Assembly: GCF_016889705.1 (NCBI RefSeq)
Contig: NZ_CP069526.1
Span: 7,761,001 to 7,825,000, forward strand
Reading direction: 5' to 3'
From: Amycolatopsis sp. FDAARGOS 1241
GTDB lineage: Bacteria > Actinomycetota > Actinomycetes > Mycobacteriales > Pseudonocardiaceae
Length of the DNA stretch: 64,000 nucleotides
Shown: positions 27,172-35,795 of the stretch, one piece after another
Position numbering within the stretch: the first letter of the stretch is position 1
How the letters are laid out: each line of letters begins with the position of its first letter
Notes under the pieces: generated by a model
What the model was told of the DNA's origin: nothing
Databases searched by the model: none
What the model saw: only the letters and a program-made list of their open reading frames with translations
Program-made: the position numbers and the translations under genes

Positions 27172-28401
27172 TCAGCCCTGCTCGACCGCGCGCCAGCGCG
27201 CACCGATCGTCGCCGCGATCACCGCGCCGATCGACAGCACGACGGCGAAGACCGCCATCGCCGCGGCGAGACCGGCGGAGGCGAGGGTGATGCTGAACAG
27301 GATCGGCGGCAGGCCCATGCCGAGGTAGGCGATCACGAAGAACATGGCCAGCACACCGGCGCGCGCGTGCGGTACCGCCACCGAGTGCGTTCGCCCGACG
27401 CCGCCCTTGAACAGCGCCCCACAGCCGGCGCCGGCCAGCACGAGTGCGAGCAGGTACAGCCACAGCAGCGGGTGGACCAGTGAAACCACCACGAGGGCCA
27501 GCCCGATCGGCGCCACGACCATGCCGGTGACGAGCGTCTGCCCCACGCTGAACGACCACAGCAGCAGCAACCCCAGCGCTGACGCGCCGAACATGAGGAA
27601 CGGCGCGAACCCGGCCATGAAGTGCGAACCGAGGTGCAGCTCGTCCTGCAGCATCTTCGCGCCCATCGCGCTGAGCAGCCCCAGGATGGCGAAGGAGAAG
27701 AACGCGGCGCCCGACGCGGCGCTGAAGCCGAGGTGCCCGCGGTGCACGAGCGAGAACCGGCTCTTCGCACCCGTGCGCCGTTCGAGCGTTTCCGGTGTGA
27801 CGAGCACGAGTCCGAGGCACAGCAGGAGTGCCAAGCCGAACCCGGCCTGTGTGATCAGCAGCGGATCGGTGCTCCACTGCGCCACGCACCCGGCGACCAG
27901 CGGGCCGAGGGCGAGCCCACCGAGCGTCGCCATGGTCGACACCACGGCGGGCAGCGGCGACGACGCGTGGTGCGGCCGGGCGTGGTCGTGGAGGTCGTGC
28001 AGGTAGACGGTGGCGGTCGAGGCCATGAGCCCGGTGCTGATGCCGTTGAGGAAGCGGCCCAGCAGCAGGCCCGGCAGCTCCGGCCACAGCGCGAGCGTGA
28101 CCGACGCGACGATCGCGACGACCAGCGAGGACGCGGTCACGACGCGGCGGCCGAACAGATCGGACAGGTGCCCGAAGCACGCGAACGCGACGCTCGCGCC
28201 GATCACCATCATCGCGAAGGCGACCGTGAGCATGGTGGTGCTGAAGCCGTCGTGCGCCGCATACAGCGGCCACAGCGGGGTGGGAGCGGTGCCGAACGCC
28301 ATGAGGATCGTGAAGGCCACCGCGGCGAACCAGAAACCCGTTCGGTGCGAGACCTCCAGCCGGCCGCGAGGGACCGCTTCCGGGGCGGGGACCACAGTCA
28401 T
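27172..28401 (-). CDS. MFS transporter
   Basis: 409 residues from the ATG at 28401, which has AGGAG 8-9 bases upstream; a further in-frame start at 28449 adds 16 residues. Twelve membrane segments can be counted. The cytoplasmic loop 2-3 motif GHLSDLFGRRVV is present, so it is a proton-coupled efflux or uptake carrier of the major facilitator superfamily. It is divergent from a LysR gene 100 bp away, which probably controls it. The substrate is unknown. Confidence 0.9.
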   Translation of the reverse strand: MTVVPAPEAVPRGRLEVSHRTGFWFAAVAFTILMAFGTAPTPLWPLYAAHDGFSTTMLTVAFAMMVIGASVAFACFGHLSDLFGRRVVTASSLVVAIVASVTLALWPELPGLLLGRFLNGISTGLMASTATVYLHDLHDHARPHHASSPLPAVVSTMATLGGLALGPLVAGCVAQWSTDPLLITQAGFGLALLLCLGLVLVTPETLERRTGAKSRFSLVHRGHLGFSAASGAAFFSFAILGLLSAMGAKMLQDELHLGSHFMAGFAPFLMFGASALGLLLLWSFSVGQTLVTGMVVAPIGLALVVVSLVHPLLWLYLLALVLAGAGCGALFKGGVGRTHSVAVPHARAGVLAMFFVIAYLGMGLPPILFSITLASAGLAAAMAVFAVVLSIGAVIAATIGARWRAVEQG

Positions 28402-28465
28402 TTTGCGAACTCCTTTCTCCTTTCGAGTATTGGCTCGACGGTCAGTCACGTAAAGTGATGGTTTT

Positions 28466-28480
28466 TGCTATTGGTCAGCA
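28466..28480. promoter_or_regulatory. Possible LysR-type binding dyad
   Basis: TGCTATTGGTCAGCA (TGCT...AGCA arms) lies in the 100-bp divergent region between the MFS and LysR genes, the AT-richest part of this stretch. It resembles the T-N-A dyads of LysR regulators but the spacing is one or two bases off the classical T-N11-A. Confidence 0.35.
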
Positions 28481-28501
28481 TCGTTTGTGATGATGGGGCC
28501 C

Positions 28502-29401
28502 GTGGAACTTCGCCATCTGCAGTACTTCGTGACCGTGGCCGAGGAGCAGAGCTTCACGCGCGCCGCGGCCCGGTTGCACGTGGTCCAGTCCGGGGTGTCC
28601 GCGACGGTGCGCGCGCTGGAGAGGGAGCTCGGCTCGGCCCTGTTCGACCGGTCGGGCAAGCGGGTCGTGCTGACCGCCGCCGGGCACGCGCTGCTGCCCG
28701 AAGCCCGTGCGGCGCTGGCCGCGGTGCGCGCCGGGGAAAGCGCCGTACGCGCGAGCTGCGGCGGCCTGAGCGGGACGCTCGACGTCGGCGCCATCACCGC
28801 CGCGCTGCTGATCGACTTTCCCGCCCTGGTCGGCGCCTTCCACGCGCAGTGGCCGGACGTCGCCATCCGGCTGCGGCTCTCGTCGACCGGTTCGGCGGGC
28901 CTCGCGCAGAGCCTGCTGGCCGGTGAACTGGACGTCGCGTTCCTGTCCGTGGTCCGGCGCCTGCCGGCGGGCCTGACGGCGCGTCCGCTCGCGTCATACC
29001 CGCTCGTGCTGCTCGTGCCCGACGGCCACCGGCTGGCCGGGCGCAGACAGGTCCGCCTGCACGAACTCGCCGAGGAGCCCTTCGTCGACTTCCCCCTCGG
29101 CTCCGGCCTGCGCGACCTCGCCGACACCGTCTTCGCCGGCGCCGGCGTCCGGCGGCGCGTGACGGTGGAATCAGCCGACCTCGCCTCCACGGCTGCCTTC
29201 GTGGGTCACGGCCTCGGCCTGGCCCTCGTTCCGGAGTTCGCCGCCCGCGACGCGCCCGGCACGCGGCCCGTGCGGCCCGCCGATCAGGTGCCGGACTGGA
29301 CGCTCTCCGTGGCCACCTCATCCCGCCGCCCCCCGACCGCGGAGCTGCGCGCCCTACTCGACCTCACCGACACCCACCGCCCCACCCAGCCGACCCCCTG
29401 A
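28502..29401 (+). CDS. LysR-family transcriptional regulator
   Basis: 299 residues from the GTG at 28502; GTG or ATG codons at 28487-28493 would add 3-5 residues. MELRHLQYFVTVAEEQSFTR-type N-terminus with the helix-turn-helix AARLHVVQSGVSATVRALER, then the periplasmic-binding-like effector domain (LDVGAITAALLIDFPALVGA and SVVRRLPAGLTARPL). Divergent from the MFS transporter gene, which it most likely regulates. Its ligand is unknown. Confidence 0.92.
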   Translation: MELRHLQYFVTVAEEQSFTRAAARLHVVQSGVSATVRALERELGSALFDRSGKRVVLTAAGHALLPEARAALAAVRAGESAVRASCGGLSGTLDVGAITAALLIDFPALVGAFHAQWPDVAIRLRLSSTGSAGLAQSLLAGELDVAFLSVVRRLPAGLTARPLASYPLVLLVPDGHRLAGRRQVRLHELAEEPFVDFPLGSGLRDLADTVFAGAGVRRRVTVESADLASTAAFVGHGLGLALVPEFAARDAPGTRPVRPADQVPDWTLSVATSSRRPPTAELRALLDLTDTHRPTQPTP

Positions 29402-29465
29402 CCAACCGGCACCGACCCACCCCCCTCACCAACCGGCACCGACCTCACCAACGCACCCACCGCGA

Positions 29466-29515
29466 TGGGGGTCCGGGGCCCCTCCCCGGGCGGGGTGTGG
29501 GGGCCGCGCCCCCAC
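29466..29515. repeat. GC-rich branched-hairpin repeat downstream of tmRNA
   Basis: A compact run of GGGGG/CCCCC inverted repeats (GGGGTCCGGGGCCCCTCCCC and GTGGGGGCCGCGCCCCCAC). It has the same design as the repeated unit at 42891-43410 next to the second initiator tRNA. It is a structured, probably mobile or copied intergenic element, with no coding content. Confidence 0.5.
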
Positions 29516-29530
29516 AAAGAGTCCCGACAC

Positions 29531-29568
29531 AAGAAAACCGGCTCACGCTCCCAGTGAGCATGAGCCGG
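29531..29568 (-). terminator. Intrinsic terminator of tmRNA
   Basis: On the minus strand CCGGCTCATGCTC and GAGCGTGAGCCGG (arms at 29556-29568 and 29538-29550) form a 13-bp stem with one mismatch, followed by TTTTCTT. It lies 10 bases beyond the tmRNA 3' end. Confidence 0.85.
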
Positions 29569-29577
29569 CCATTCTTG

Positions 29578-29946
29578 TGGAGGTGCCGGGAATTGAACCC
29601 GGGTCCTCTGGCGCCTTGACAGGGCTTCTCCGTGCGCAGTCCACTCTGTCTCTACTCGGCCCCTCCAGTCACGTGAACAAGCTGGAGTGACGGGCCCAGC
29701 CGCTGTTTGCTTCCCAACCAGGCCCCGCGGCCGGGACTGGCGGTAAGCCTCCTAGCTGATGCCGGCGACCGGGTCGGAGGCGAACCCGGGCCGACAGACT
29801 CGCTCGCTACTCAGGCAGCAAGAGCGAAGTCGCGCTGGCTATTGGCCTTGGCGCTTATTGGTTTGCGATGACGCTTGCGGTGGTCTCTCGCCTGCACCGA
29901 CACGCTTCCCCTGACTCAACGTCCAAAGTCGAAACCGTTCACCCCC
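29578..29946 (-). ncRNA. ssrA: tmRNA
   Basis: The 5' end reads GGGGGUGAACGGUUUCGACU and the 3' end GGUUCAAUUCCCGGCACCUCC-A; GGGGGUG pairs with CACCUCC as a 7-bp acceptor stem (one G-U), and a T-loop is present. The mRNA part reads, from the probable resume codon at 29852 to the stop at 29811, as the tag AKANSQRDFALAA, which ends in the ALAA degron. CCA is not encoded. It rescues stalled ribosomes with SmpB, whose gene is 5 kb away. The first tag codon is assigned by comparison and could be a few codons off. Confidence 0.95.
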
Positions 29947-30112
29947 TTGTAGGTGGTACACAACTTGTTCATCATAACGCCCACGGCAACCGGGTTGATT
30001 CCCGGCGGGGTGGGGCCGGCCCTACCCCGGAGATGCCCGCGCACCCCATTCTTCCGGGGCGGGGGCCGGAGCGAAGCTGAGCAGGTCAACCGCCCTGCGA
30101 AGGAGCCCCGCC

Positions 30113-30799
30113 ATGGTCACCGTGTCCGCTGCGAAGAGGCGCAACCCGCCGTTCGGTGGATCACTCGCGTACTTGCTGCTCAACCTGCCGCTTGGCATCC
30201 TCGCCATCACGCTCATCACGGTCCTGTCCTCGGCGGGGCTGGGCACGGCCGTGGTGTGGCTGGGGCTGCCCCTGCTGGGTCTGCTGGTGCTGCTCGCCCG
30301 TGGCGGCGGCCGGCTGGAGCGGGCGCGCGTGTTCGCGCTGCTCGACACCTACATCGACAGCCCGTACCTGCCGCTTCCGCCGAGCGGCCAGCGCGCCCGC
30401 TGGGTGACCCGGGTCAAGGACGGCGCCACCTGGCGCGACCTCGCCTACTTCGTCCTGCTGTTCCCGGCGGCGCTGGTGGAGTTCGTGCTGGTCGTGACGT
30501 TCTGGGCCGTGAGCCTGGCGCTGGTCGCGTTGCCGATCTACTACCGCTTCCTGCCGGAGGGTGCCTGGTTCTTCCCGGGATACGATGTGCGGTGGTTCAC
30601 CGTTGACACGACGGTGGCCGCGCTGCCGTGGGCGGCGCTGGGGGTGCTGTTCGCCGCTTTGTCCGTGGCGCTGACCAGGGGGCTGGCGGCGGTGCACGGC
30701 GGGCTCGCCGTGGCGTTGCTGCGGCCCACCGTCTCCCAGCGCCGGCGCATGGAGCGCTCGTGGCAGGAGATCGACGGGATGAGCGCGGTGACCGGATGA
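30113..30799 (+). CDS. Sensor-domain membrane protein (PF13796-type), no kinase
   Basis: 228 residues; AAGGAG precedes the ATG. Four hydrophobic segments and the internal phrase RDLAYFVLLFPAALVEFVLV match the putative sensor domain found at the N-terminus of many actinobacterial histidine kinases. The same phrase recurs in the next protein (RDLAYLMIAFPLAVAELPVA). There is no phosphotransfer or ATPase domain. The stop overlaps the ATG of the kinase gene by 4 bp, so it may form a membrane complex with that kinase. Confidence 0.82.
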   Translation: MVTVSAAKRRNPPFGGSLAYLLLNLPLGILAITLITVLSSAGLGTAVVWLGLPLLGLLVLLARGGGRLERARVFALLDTYIDSPYLPLPPSGQRARWVTRVKDGATWRDLAYFVLLFPAALVEFVLVVTFWAVSLALVALPIYYRFLPEGAWFFPGYDVRWFTVDTTVAALPWAALGVLFAALSVALTRGLAAVHGGLAVALLRPTVSQRRRMERSWQEIDGMSAVTG

Positions 30800-31929
30800 C
30801 CACGGAGCAGCAGCTGCCGGAGCATCCCCGGCCGAACCCGGCGCGCACGATCGTCTACATGATCACGAGCTTCGTGTTCCGGCTCGTGCAGTTCGTGCTC
30901 ATCGTGGTCGGCGCGACGGTCGGCGTCGGCACCGTCGTGGTGTGGGTCGGGTTCCCGATCCTGCTCGCCACCACCGGCTTCGTCCGCTGGTCGGGCGACG
31001 TCGAACGCCGCTGGACGCGCAAGATGCTGCGGACGCCGCTCACGCCCGTCGAACGCCTGCCGCTGGAGGGCCAGTCGCTGACGCGCCGCTGGCTCACCCG
31101 CCTCACCGACCCGACGACGTGGCGGGACCTGGCCTACCTGATGATCGCGTTCCCGCTGGCCGTCGCGGAGCTGCCGGTCGCGATCGCGTCGATCGCGCTG
31201 CTGCCGATGGCGATCTGGGTGACACCGTGGCTGGGCTGGCTCCACGGCAACCTCGCGCTCTCGCTGCTGGGCCCGAACCGCACGAAGAAGCTTGAGGCGA
31301 AGGCCGAGCACCTGCAGGCGTCGCGAGCACGAGGGGTCGACGCGGCGGAAGCCGAACGCCGCCGCATCGAACGCGACCTGCACGACGGCGCGCAGCAGCG
31401 GCTCGTCGCCGTCGCGATGAGCCTGGGCCGCGCGAAGTCGAAGTTCGACAACGACCCCGACGCCGTGCGCGACCTCATCCACGAAGCCCACTCCGACGCT
31501 AAGCTCGCCGTCTCCGAGCTGCGCGACCTCGCCCGCGGTATCTACCCCGCCGTGCTCGGCGACCGCGGCCTCGACGCGGCACTGTCGGCGCAGGCGGCGA
31601 AGTCGCCGATCCCCGTCGACGTCCGGGTCGACGTCGAGCCGCGCCCGCCGGCCGCGGTCGAGACCACGGCGTACTTCATCGTCGGCGAGACGCTCACCAA
31701 CATCGCCAAGCACTCCGGCGCCACGGAGGCCGTGGTGAAGGTCTGGCGCAGCGAGACTCACGTGATCGTCGAGATCACCGACAACGGCCACGGCGGCGCC
31801 GAGGTGTGCCCGGGCGGCGGGCTCGCCGGCCTGGCCGACCGCGCGGCGACGATCGACGGGGTCATCACCGTGGTGAGTCCGGTCGGCGGCCCGACGGTGA
31901 TCCGGGCGGACCTGCCGTGCCAGTGGTGA
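30796..31929 (+). CDS. Sensor histidine kinase (sensor domain plus HisKA_3)
   Basis: 377 residues. Residues 1-170 hold the membrane sensor domain. The phospho-acceptor box is RRRIERDLHDGAQQRLVAVA (His in DLHDGAQQ), and the ATPase domain has ETLTNIAKHSGA and GGGLAGLADRA. It belongs to the NarX/DesK-like subclass common in actinomycetes. It pairs with the LuxR-type regulator 55 bp downstream; the gap holds a perfect hairpin at 31935-31970. Confidence 0.94.
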   Translation: MTTEQQLPEHPRPNPARTIVYMITSFVFRLVQFVLIVVGATVGVGTVVVWVGFPILLATTGFVRWSGDVERRWTRKMLRTPLTPVERLPLEGQSLTRRWLTRLTDPTTWRDLAYLMIAFPLAVAELPVAIASIALLPMAIWVTPWLGWLHGNLALSLLGPNRTKKLEAKAEHLQASRARGVDAAEAERRRIERDLHDGAQQRLVAVAMSLGRAKSKFDNDPDAVRDLIHEAHSDAKLAVSELRDLARGIYPAVLGDRGLDAALSAQAAKSPIPVDVRVDVEPRPPAAVETTAYFIVGETLTNIAKHSGATEAVVKVWRSETHVIVEITDNGHGGAEVCPGGGLAGLADRAATIDGVITVVSPVGGPTVIRADLPCQW

Positions 31930-31934
31930 CCCGT

Positions 31935-31970
31935 TCGTGAGTGAATAGCCCCGGAGGACTTCACTCACGA
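31935..31970. other. Perfect inverted repeat between the kinase and regulator genes
   Basis: TCGTGAGTGAA (31935-31945) and TTCACTCACGA (31960-31970) form an 11-bp stem with a 14-base loop (TAGCCCCGGAGGAC). It could attenuate expression of the regulator, act as a processing site, or be an interspersed palindrome. It has no poly-T tail. Confidence 0.7.
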
Positions 31971-31984
31971 GCCTGGGGGGCCTG

Positions 31985-32626
31985 ATGCGGGTAGTTATCG
32001 CCGAAGACGCCGTGCTGCTGCGGGCAGGGGTCACGCGCCTGCTCGCCGACGAGGGCATCGAAACCGCCGCCGCCGTCGACAACGGTGACGACCTGCTCGG
32101 CGCGGTCACCGAGCACCGGCCCGACCTCGCGATCGTCGACGTGCGGATGCCGCCGACGTTCACCGACGAGGGTCTGCGCGCTGCGCTCGCCGCGCGCCAG
32201 GCCGTCCCCGGCCTGCCCGTGTTGGTTCTTTCGCAGTACGTCGAGGAGAGCTACGCAGTAGAGCTGCTCTCCGGTGGGGCCGGCGGCGTCGGCTACCTGC
32301 TCAAGGAGCGCGTCGCCGACGTCGCGGAATTCCTCGACGCCGTGCGCCGTGTCGCGAACGGCGGGACGGCGATCGACCCGGACGTGATCGCGCAGTTGAT
32401 GGCACGCGGGCGCCGCAACCCGCTCGACTCGCTCACCGCGCGCGAATCGGAAGTGCTCGGCCTGATGGCGCAAGGTCTGTCCAACACGGCGATCGCCAAC
32501 TCACTCGTGGTTTCGCACGGCGCCGTGGAAAAGCACATCGGCAACATCTTTTCCAAGCTCGGCCTCGAAGCGAGCGCGGAGGAACATCGGCGGGTCCGCG
32601 CGGTTCTGACGTACCTGGGCCGCTGA
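31985..32626 (+). CDS. LuxR-family response regulator
   Basis: 213 residues. The receiver has Glu-Asp at positions 7-8 and the phospho-Asp in AIVDVRMP, Ser in LSQYVEE and the switch Lys in YLLKERV. The C-terminal HTH reads LTARESEVLGLMAQGLSNTA then SHGAVEKHIGNIFSKLGL. Follows its kinase gene. Target promoters are unknown. The start follows GGGGGG, a strong ribosome-site-like run. Confidence 0.94.
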   Translation: MRVVIAEDAVLLRAGVTRLLADEGIETAAAVDNGDDLLGAVTEHRPDLAIVDVRMPPTFTDEGLRAALAARQAVPGLPVLVLSQYVEESYAVELLSGGAGGVGYLLKERVADVAEFLDAVRRVANGGTAIDPDVIAQLMARGRRNPLDSLTARESEVLGLMAQGLSNTAIANSLVVSHGAVEKHIGNIFSKLGLEASAEEHRRVRAVLTYLGR

Positions 32627-32689
32627 CGAGATCACGGTCACCCGTTCTGGCGGCAGCACGCACGCGAGAGCCTCACCTACGATGGACGG

Positions 32690-32947
32690 ATGTCTGGTGA
32701 GGAGTACCCGGTGACCGACCGCAGTGTGCGCTTCTTCGGCGGCCCGCTCGACGGCCGGGTACAGGAACTCACCGACCAGGAACCGGTTCCGGGCACGATC
32801 GTGCGCCACATCCACTTGCACGGCGGCCCGAAGATCGAGACGTTGTACGAACTCGGCCTGACCGAGCACGGGTGGGAGTACCGCGTGAGCGCGACGACGC
32901 ACACCGAACCCACGCACTCCGAATCGGAGCCCGACGGCCTGAGGTAG
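32690..32947 (+). CDS. Small conserved-looking protein of unknown function
   Basis: 85 residues beginning MSGEEYPVTDRSVRFFGGPL, with a well-formed beta-rich pattern (DGRVQEL, then TIVRHIHLHG and ETLYELGL, HGWEYRVS). Similar short proteins starting RFFGGPLDG occur widely in actinomycetes but have no assigned role. The codon bias fits the genome. It is not membrane-bound and has no metal motif. The ATG at 32690 is preceded by GGACGG. Confidence 0.72.
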   Translation: MSGEEYPVTDRSVRFFGGPLDGRVQELTDQEPVPGTIVRHIHLHGGPKIETLYELGLTEHGWEYRVSATTHTEPTHSESEPDGLR

Positions 32948-33042
32948 GGACAACCCCCGTACCGGCCGAGGGCTCAACCCGAGGTCGAACTCGGCGGCTC
33001 ACCCCGCTGTTTCCGCAGGCCGGAGCGGCCAGCCTGGACAGC

Positions 33043-34380
33043 ATGACGACGAGCCAGCTGCGGGTCAGCACAGCGGCCTTGAAACCCGGCCGGGACAAGT
33101 TCCTCGACGTGGTCAGGGCGGGCGCGATCCTGGCGGTGATCACGCAGCACTGGGTGATGCCGGTGCTCTCCTACTCCCACGGCACCCTCGCGACCGGCAA
33201 CGCGCTGGCGACGCCCGGCTGGTGGACGGTGACGTGGCTTTCCCAGGTCATGCCACTCGTGTTCTTCGCCGGCGGCGCGGCGAACCTGATCTCCTTGCGC
33301 CGAGCCGAATCGTCGCGGGCGTGGCTCGCGGCGCGCGTGCGGCGCCTGCTGGTGCCGGTGCTTCCGCTGCTCGCCGTCTGGCTCGTGGTGCCGGATCTGT
33401 TGCAGGGCTTGGGGATTCCGCCGCAGCCCGGGCAGATCGCGAGCTCGATCGCGGCGCAGCTGCTGTGGTTCCTCTCGGTGTACGTGCTCACGGTGCTGCT
33501 CACGCCGGTGATGGTCGCGGCGCACCGCCGCTGGGGCCTGAAGGTGCCGCTGGTGATGGCGGTGGCCGGCGCGCTCGTCGACGTCGCGCGCTTCGCCGAC
33601 CTCGGGCTGATCGGGTACGTCAACGCGGTGTTCGTGTGGGTCGCGGTGCACCAGCTCGGGTTCGCCTACGTGGAGGGCAAACTGGGCGAGCTGACGCACC
33701 GCGGGGCGCTGGCGCTGTCCGCTGCCGGCTTCGGGGTGACGGCGCTGCTGGTCGCGTTCGGCCCTTACCCCGCCAGCATGATCGGCATGCCGGGCGCGCC
33801 CGTGTCGAACATGAGCCCGCCGACCGTGCTGCTGCTGTTCCTCGCCGTCGGTCAGCTGGGTCTGCTGCTGGCGTTCCGCCCGCAGCTCACCGCGCTGGCC
33901 GCCCGGCCGCACTTCGGCACCGTGCTGAGTTGGCTGGGTGCGCGGTTCATGAGCGTGTACCTGTGGCACATGCCGGCGTTGATCGCGGTCTCCGGCGTGA
34001 CGGTGCTCGGCCTCGGGTACGTGACGCCCGCGCCCGGTTCGGTGCTGTGGCTCGTGATGGCGCCCGCGTGGTTCGCGCTCTGCGCCGCCGTGCTCCTGGT
34101 GCTGCTGCGGCTGTTCGCCCGCTTCGAGCTGCAGCGCGACGACGTGGTGGTCACCGCCCGCACGCCGCAGCTGGTGCTGGCCGGCCTGCTCGCGTCCGGT
34201 GGGCTGCTCGGCTTGGCGGCGCACGGGTTCCAGCCGCTGAGCGTCGCCTTCGCCCACGGCCCGATCCCGTGGGTCGCGCTGCTCGCCGCCGGGTTCGCGC
34301 TCGCCGGCCGCCAGGTATCCGTGACGCCGCTGCTCGACCGGGCCGTGACGGTGGCCGAGACGGCGCGGGTCAAACGCTGA
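33043..34380 (+). CDS. Acyltransferase-3-family membrane protein
   Basis: 445 residues from the ATG at 33043. About ten to twelve membrane helices. The N-terminal LKPGRDKFLDVVRAGAILAV carries the RxxxxDxxRA motif of the OafA/acyltransferase-3 family, and QHWVMP holds the family His. Members O-acylate sugars, lipids or cell-envelope polymers at the membrane. No sugar-processing genes are adjacent, so the acceptor is unknown. The 3' end overlaps the convergent amidohydrolase by 11 bp. Confidence 0.85.
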   Translation: MTTSQLRVSTAALKPGRDKFLDVVRAGAILAVITQHWVMPVLSYSHGTLATGNALATPGWWTVTWLSQVMPLVFFAGGAANLISLRRAESSRAWLAARVRRLLVPVLPLLAVWLVVPDLLQGLGIPPQPGQIASSIAAQLLWFLSVYVLTVLLTPVMVAAHRRWGLKVPLVMAVAGALVDVARFADLGLIGYVNAVFVWVAVHQLGFAYVEGKLGELTHRGALALSAAGFGVTALLVAFGPYPASMIGMPGAPVSNMSPPTVLLLFLAVGQLGLLLAFRPQLTALAARPHFGTVLSWLGARFMSVYLWHMPALIAVSGVTVLGLGYVTPAPGSVLWLVMAPAWFALCAAVLLVLLRLFARFELQRDDVVVTARTPQLVLAGLLASGGLLGLAAHGFQPLSVAFAHGPIPWVALLAAGFALAGRQVSVTPLLDRAVTVAETARVKR

Positions 34381-35266
34381 GGAGCTTCGCGGGGGTGTCG
34401 TGCAGCACGGCCCGCAGGAACGGCTCGCCCAGGCGGTCGTCGGTTGCCCAGCCGGCGATCGCCTGCAGCTGCGTGGCGTAGGAGTACGGGATGTTCGGGA
34501 AGTCCGTGCCGAGCACCACGCGGTCGGCGAAGTCGGCGAGGCGCGCCGTCCAGTCGGCCGGCAGCGGTGACATCTTCTGCGCGAACGGCACACCGACCAT
34601 CGTGGTGTCGATGTGCACGCGCGGGAAACGCGCCATCAGTTCGAACGCGCTCGTGAACTCGGGCATCGCGGCGTGGGCCAGCACAGCCGTGAGGTCCGGG
34701 TGCCGCTCGAGGACCTCGGCGAACACGTTCAGGCCCGTGAAGTCGCCCCGAAGCGGGCCGTGTCCACAGTGGACGACAACCGGCACGCCCGCGTCGGCCA
34801 GCGAACCCCAGACGGGCTTCAGCAGGTCGTCGCGCGGGTCATAGGCGCCGACCTGCACGTGGGCTTTGAAGCACCGCGCACCCGCCCGCAGGGCCTCGTC
34901 CACTGAGGACGCCGCGGCCGGCTCGGGGTAGAACGTGCCCGTCGGCACCGCTTCGGGAACCTGCTCGGCGAACTCCAGCACCCACGACGTGAGCCACTCC
35001 GCCATGCCCGGTTTGTGCGGGTAGACGAGCGGTGCGAACTTCTTCACACCCAGCTCGCGCAGCGTCCGCACGCGTTCGGCCTCCGGCGTGCGGTAGTGCA
35101 CGGGCCATTCGGTGCCGTAGTGCTCCTGCGCGCGGTCGAAGTAGGCCCAGACCTTGTCCATGACCGGCTTCGGGAGGAAATGCACGTGGATGTCGACGAG
35201 CCCGTCGAGACCGAGGGAGGCGGTCCACCGCGCGACGTCGGCGTCCGAAGCGGGGCCCGGCGTCAC
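34370..35266 (-). CDS. Amidohydrolase-2-family metal-dependent hydrolase
   Basis: 298 residues from the GTG at 35266, which overlaps the smpB stop by 4 bp. [13 protein letters not shown] carries the His-X-His metal motif; [18 protein letters not shown] and GTDFPN carry the other TIM-barrel ligands. The relatives include ACMSD-like decarboxylases and hydrolases of cyclic amides, so the reaction is not fixed. It is translationally coupled to smpB, which probably reflects conserved operon order more than function. Confidence 0.85.
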   Translation of the reverse strand: MTPGPASDADVARWTASLGLDGLVDIHVHFLPKPVMDKVWAYFDRAQEHYGTEWPVHYRTPEAERVRTLRELGVKKFAPLVYPHKPGMAEWLTSWVLEFAEQVPEAVPTGTFYPEPAAASSVDEALRAGARCFKAHVQVGAYDPRDDLLKPVWGSLADAGVPVVVHCGHGPLRGDFTGLNVFAEVLERHPDLTAVLAHAAMPEFTSAFELMARFPRVHIDTTMVGVPFAQKMSPLPADWTARLADFADRVVLGTDFPNIPYSYATQLQAIAGWATDDRLGEPFLRAVLHDTPAKLLSV

Positions 35267-35745
35267 TCCGTGAACCGGCCCTTCAGCGCCCGCCCCATCG
35301 CGCGGCTGATGTCGCGGTCGGCGTCGCGCTTGGCCAGCGACTGGCGCTTGTCGTAGGCCTTCTTGCCCTTGGCCAGCGCGATCTCGACCTTGACCTTGCC
35401 GTCCTTGAAGTACATCGACAGCGGCACGAGCGAGAGACCGCTTTCCTTGGTCTTGCCGATGAGCCGCTCGATCTCCCGCCGGTGCAGCAGCAGCTTCCGA
35501 GTGCGCCGCGGCATGTGGTTGGTCCACGTGCCCTGCGTGTACTCCGGGATGTGCACGTTGCGCAGCCACACCTCGCCGTCGTCGACCGTCGCGAACGCGT
35601 CGACGAGCGAAGCCTTGCCGGCCCGAAGGCTCTTCACCTCCGTGCCCTGGAGCACGAGTCCTGCTTCGTAGGTGTCCAGGATGGAGTAATCGTGCCGAGC
35701 CTTGCGGTTCGACGCGATGACCTTCTGACCACGTTCCTTGGGCAT
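35263..35745 (-). CDS. smpB: SsrA-binding protein
   Basis: 160 residues, full family length. The N-terminal [20 protein letters not shown], then [18 protein letters not shown], and the basic C-terminal tail [20 protein letters not shown] are the OB-fold and tail that dock tmRNA in the A site. The tmRNA gene is only 5 kb away. It follows ftsX on the minus strand. Confidence 0.97.
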   Translation of the reverse strand: MPKERGQKVIASNRKARHDYSILDTYEAGLVLQGTEVKSLRAGKASLVDAFATVDDGEVWLRNVHIPEYTQGTWTNHMPRRTRKLLLHRREIERLIGKTKESGLSLVPLSMYFKDGKVKVEIALAKGKKAYDKRQSLAKRDADRDISRAMGRALKGRFTE

Positions 35746-35795
35746 GTGACCACTCTACGTGATTCCCGGGCCGCGAGCAGGTGCTTATCGGCCCG

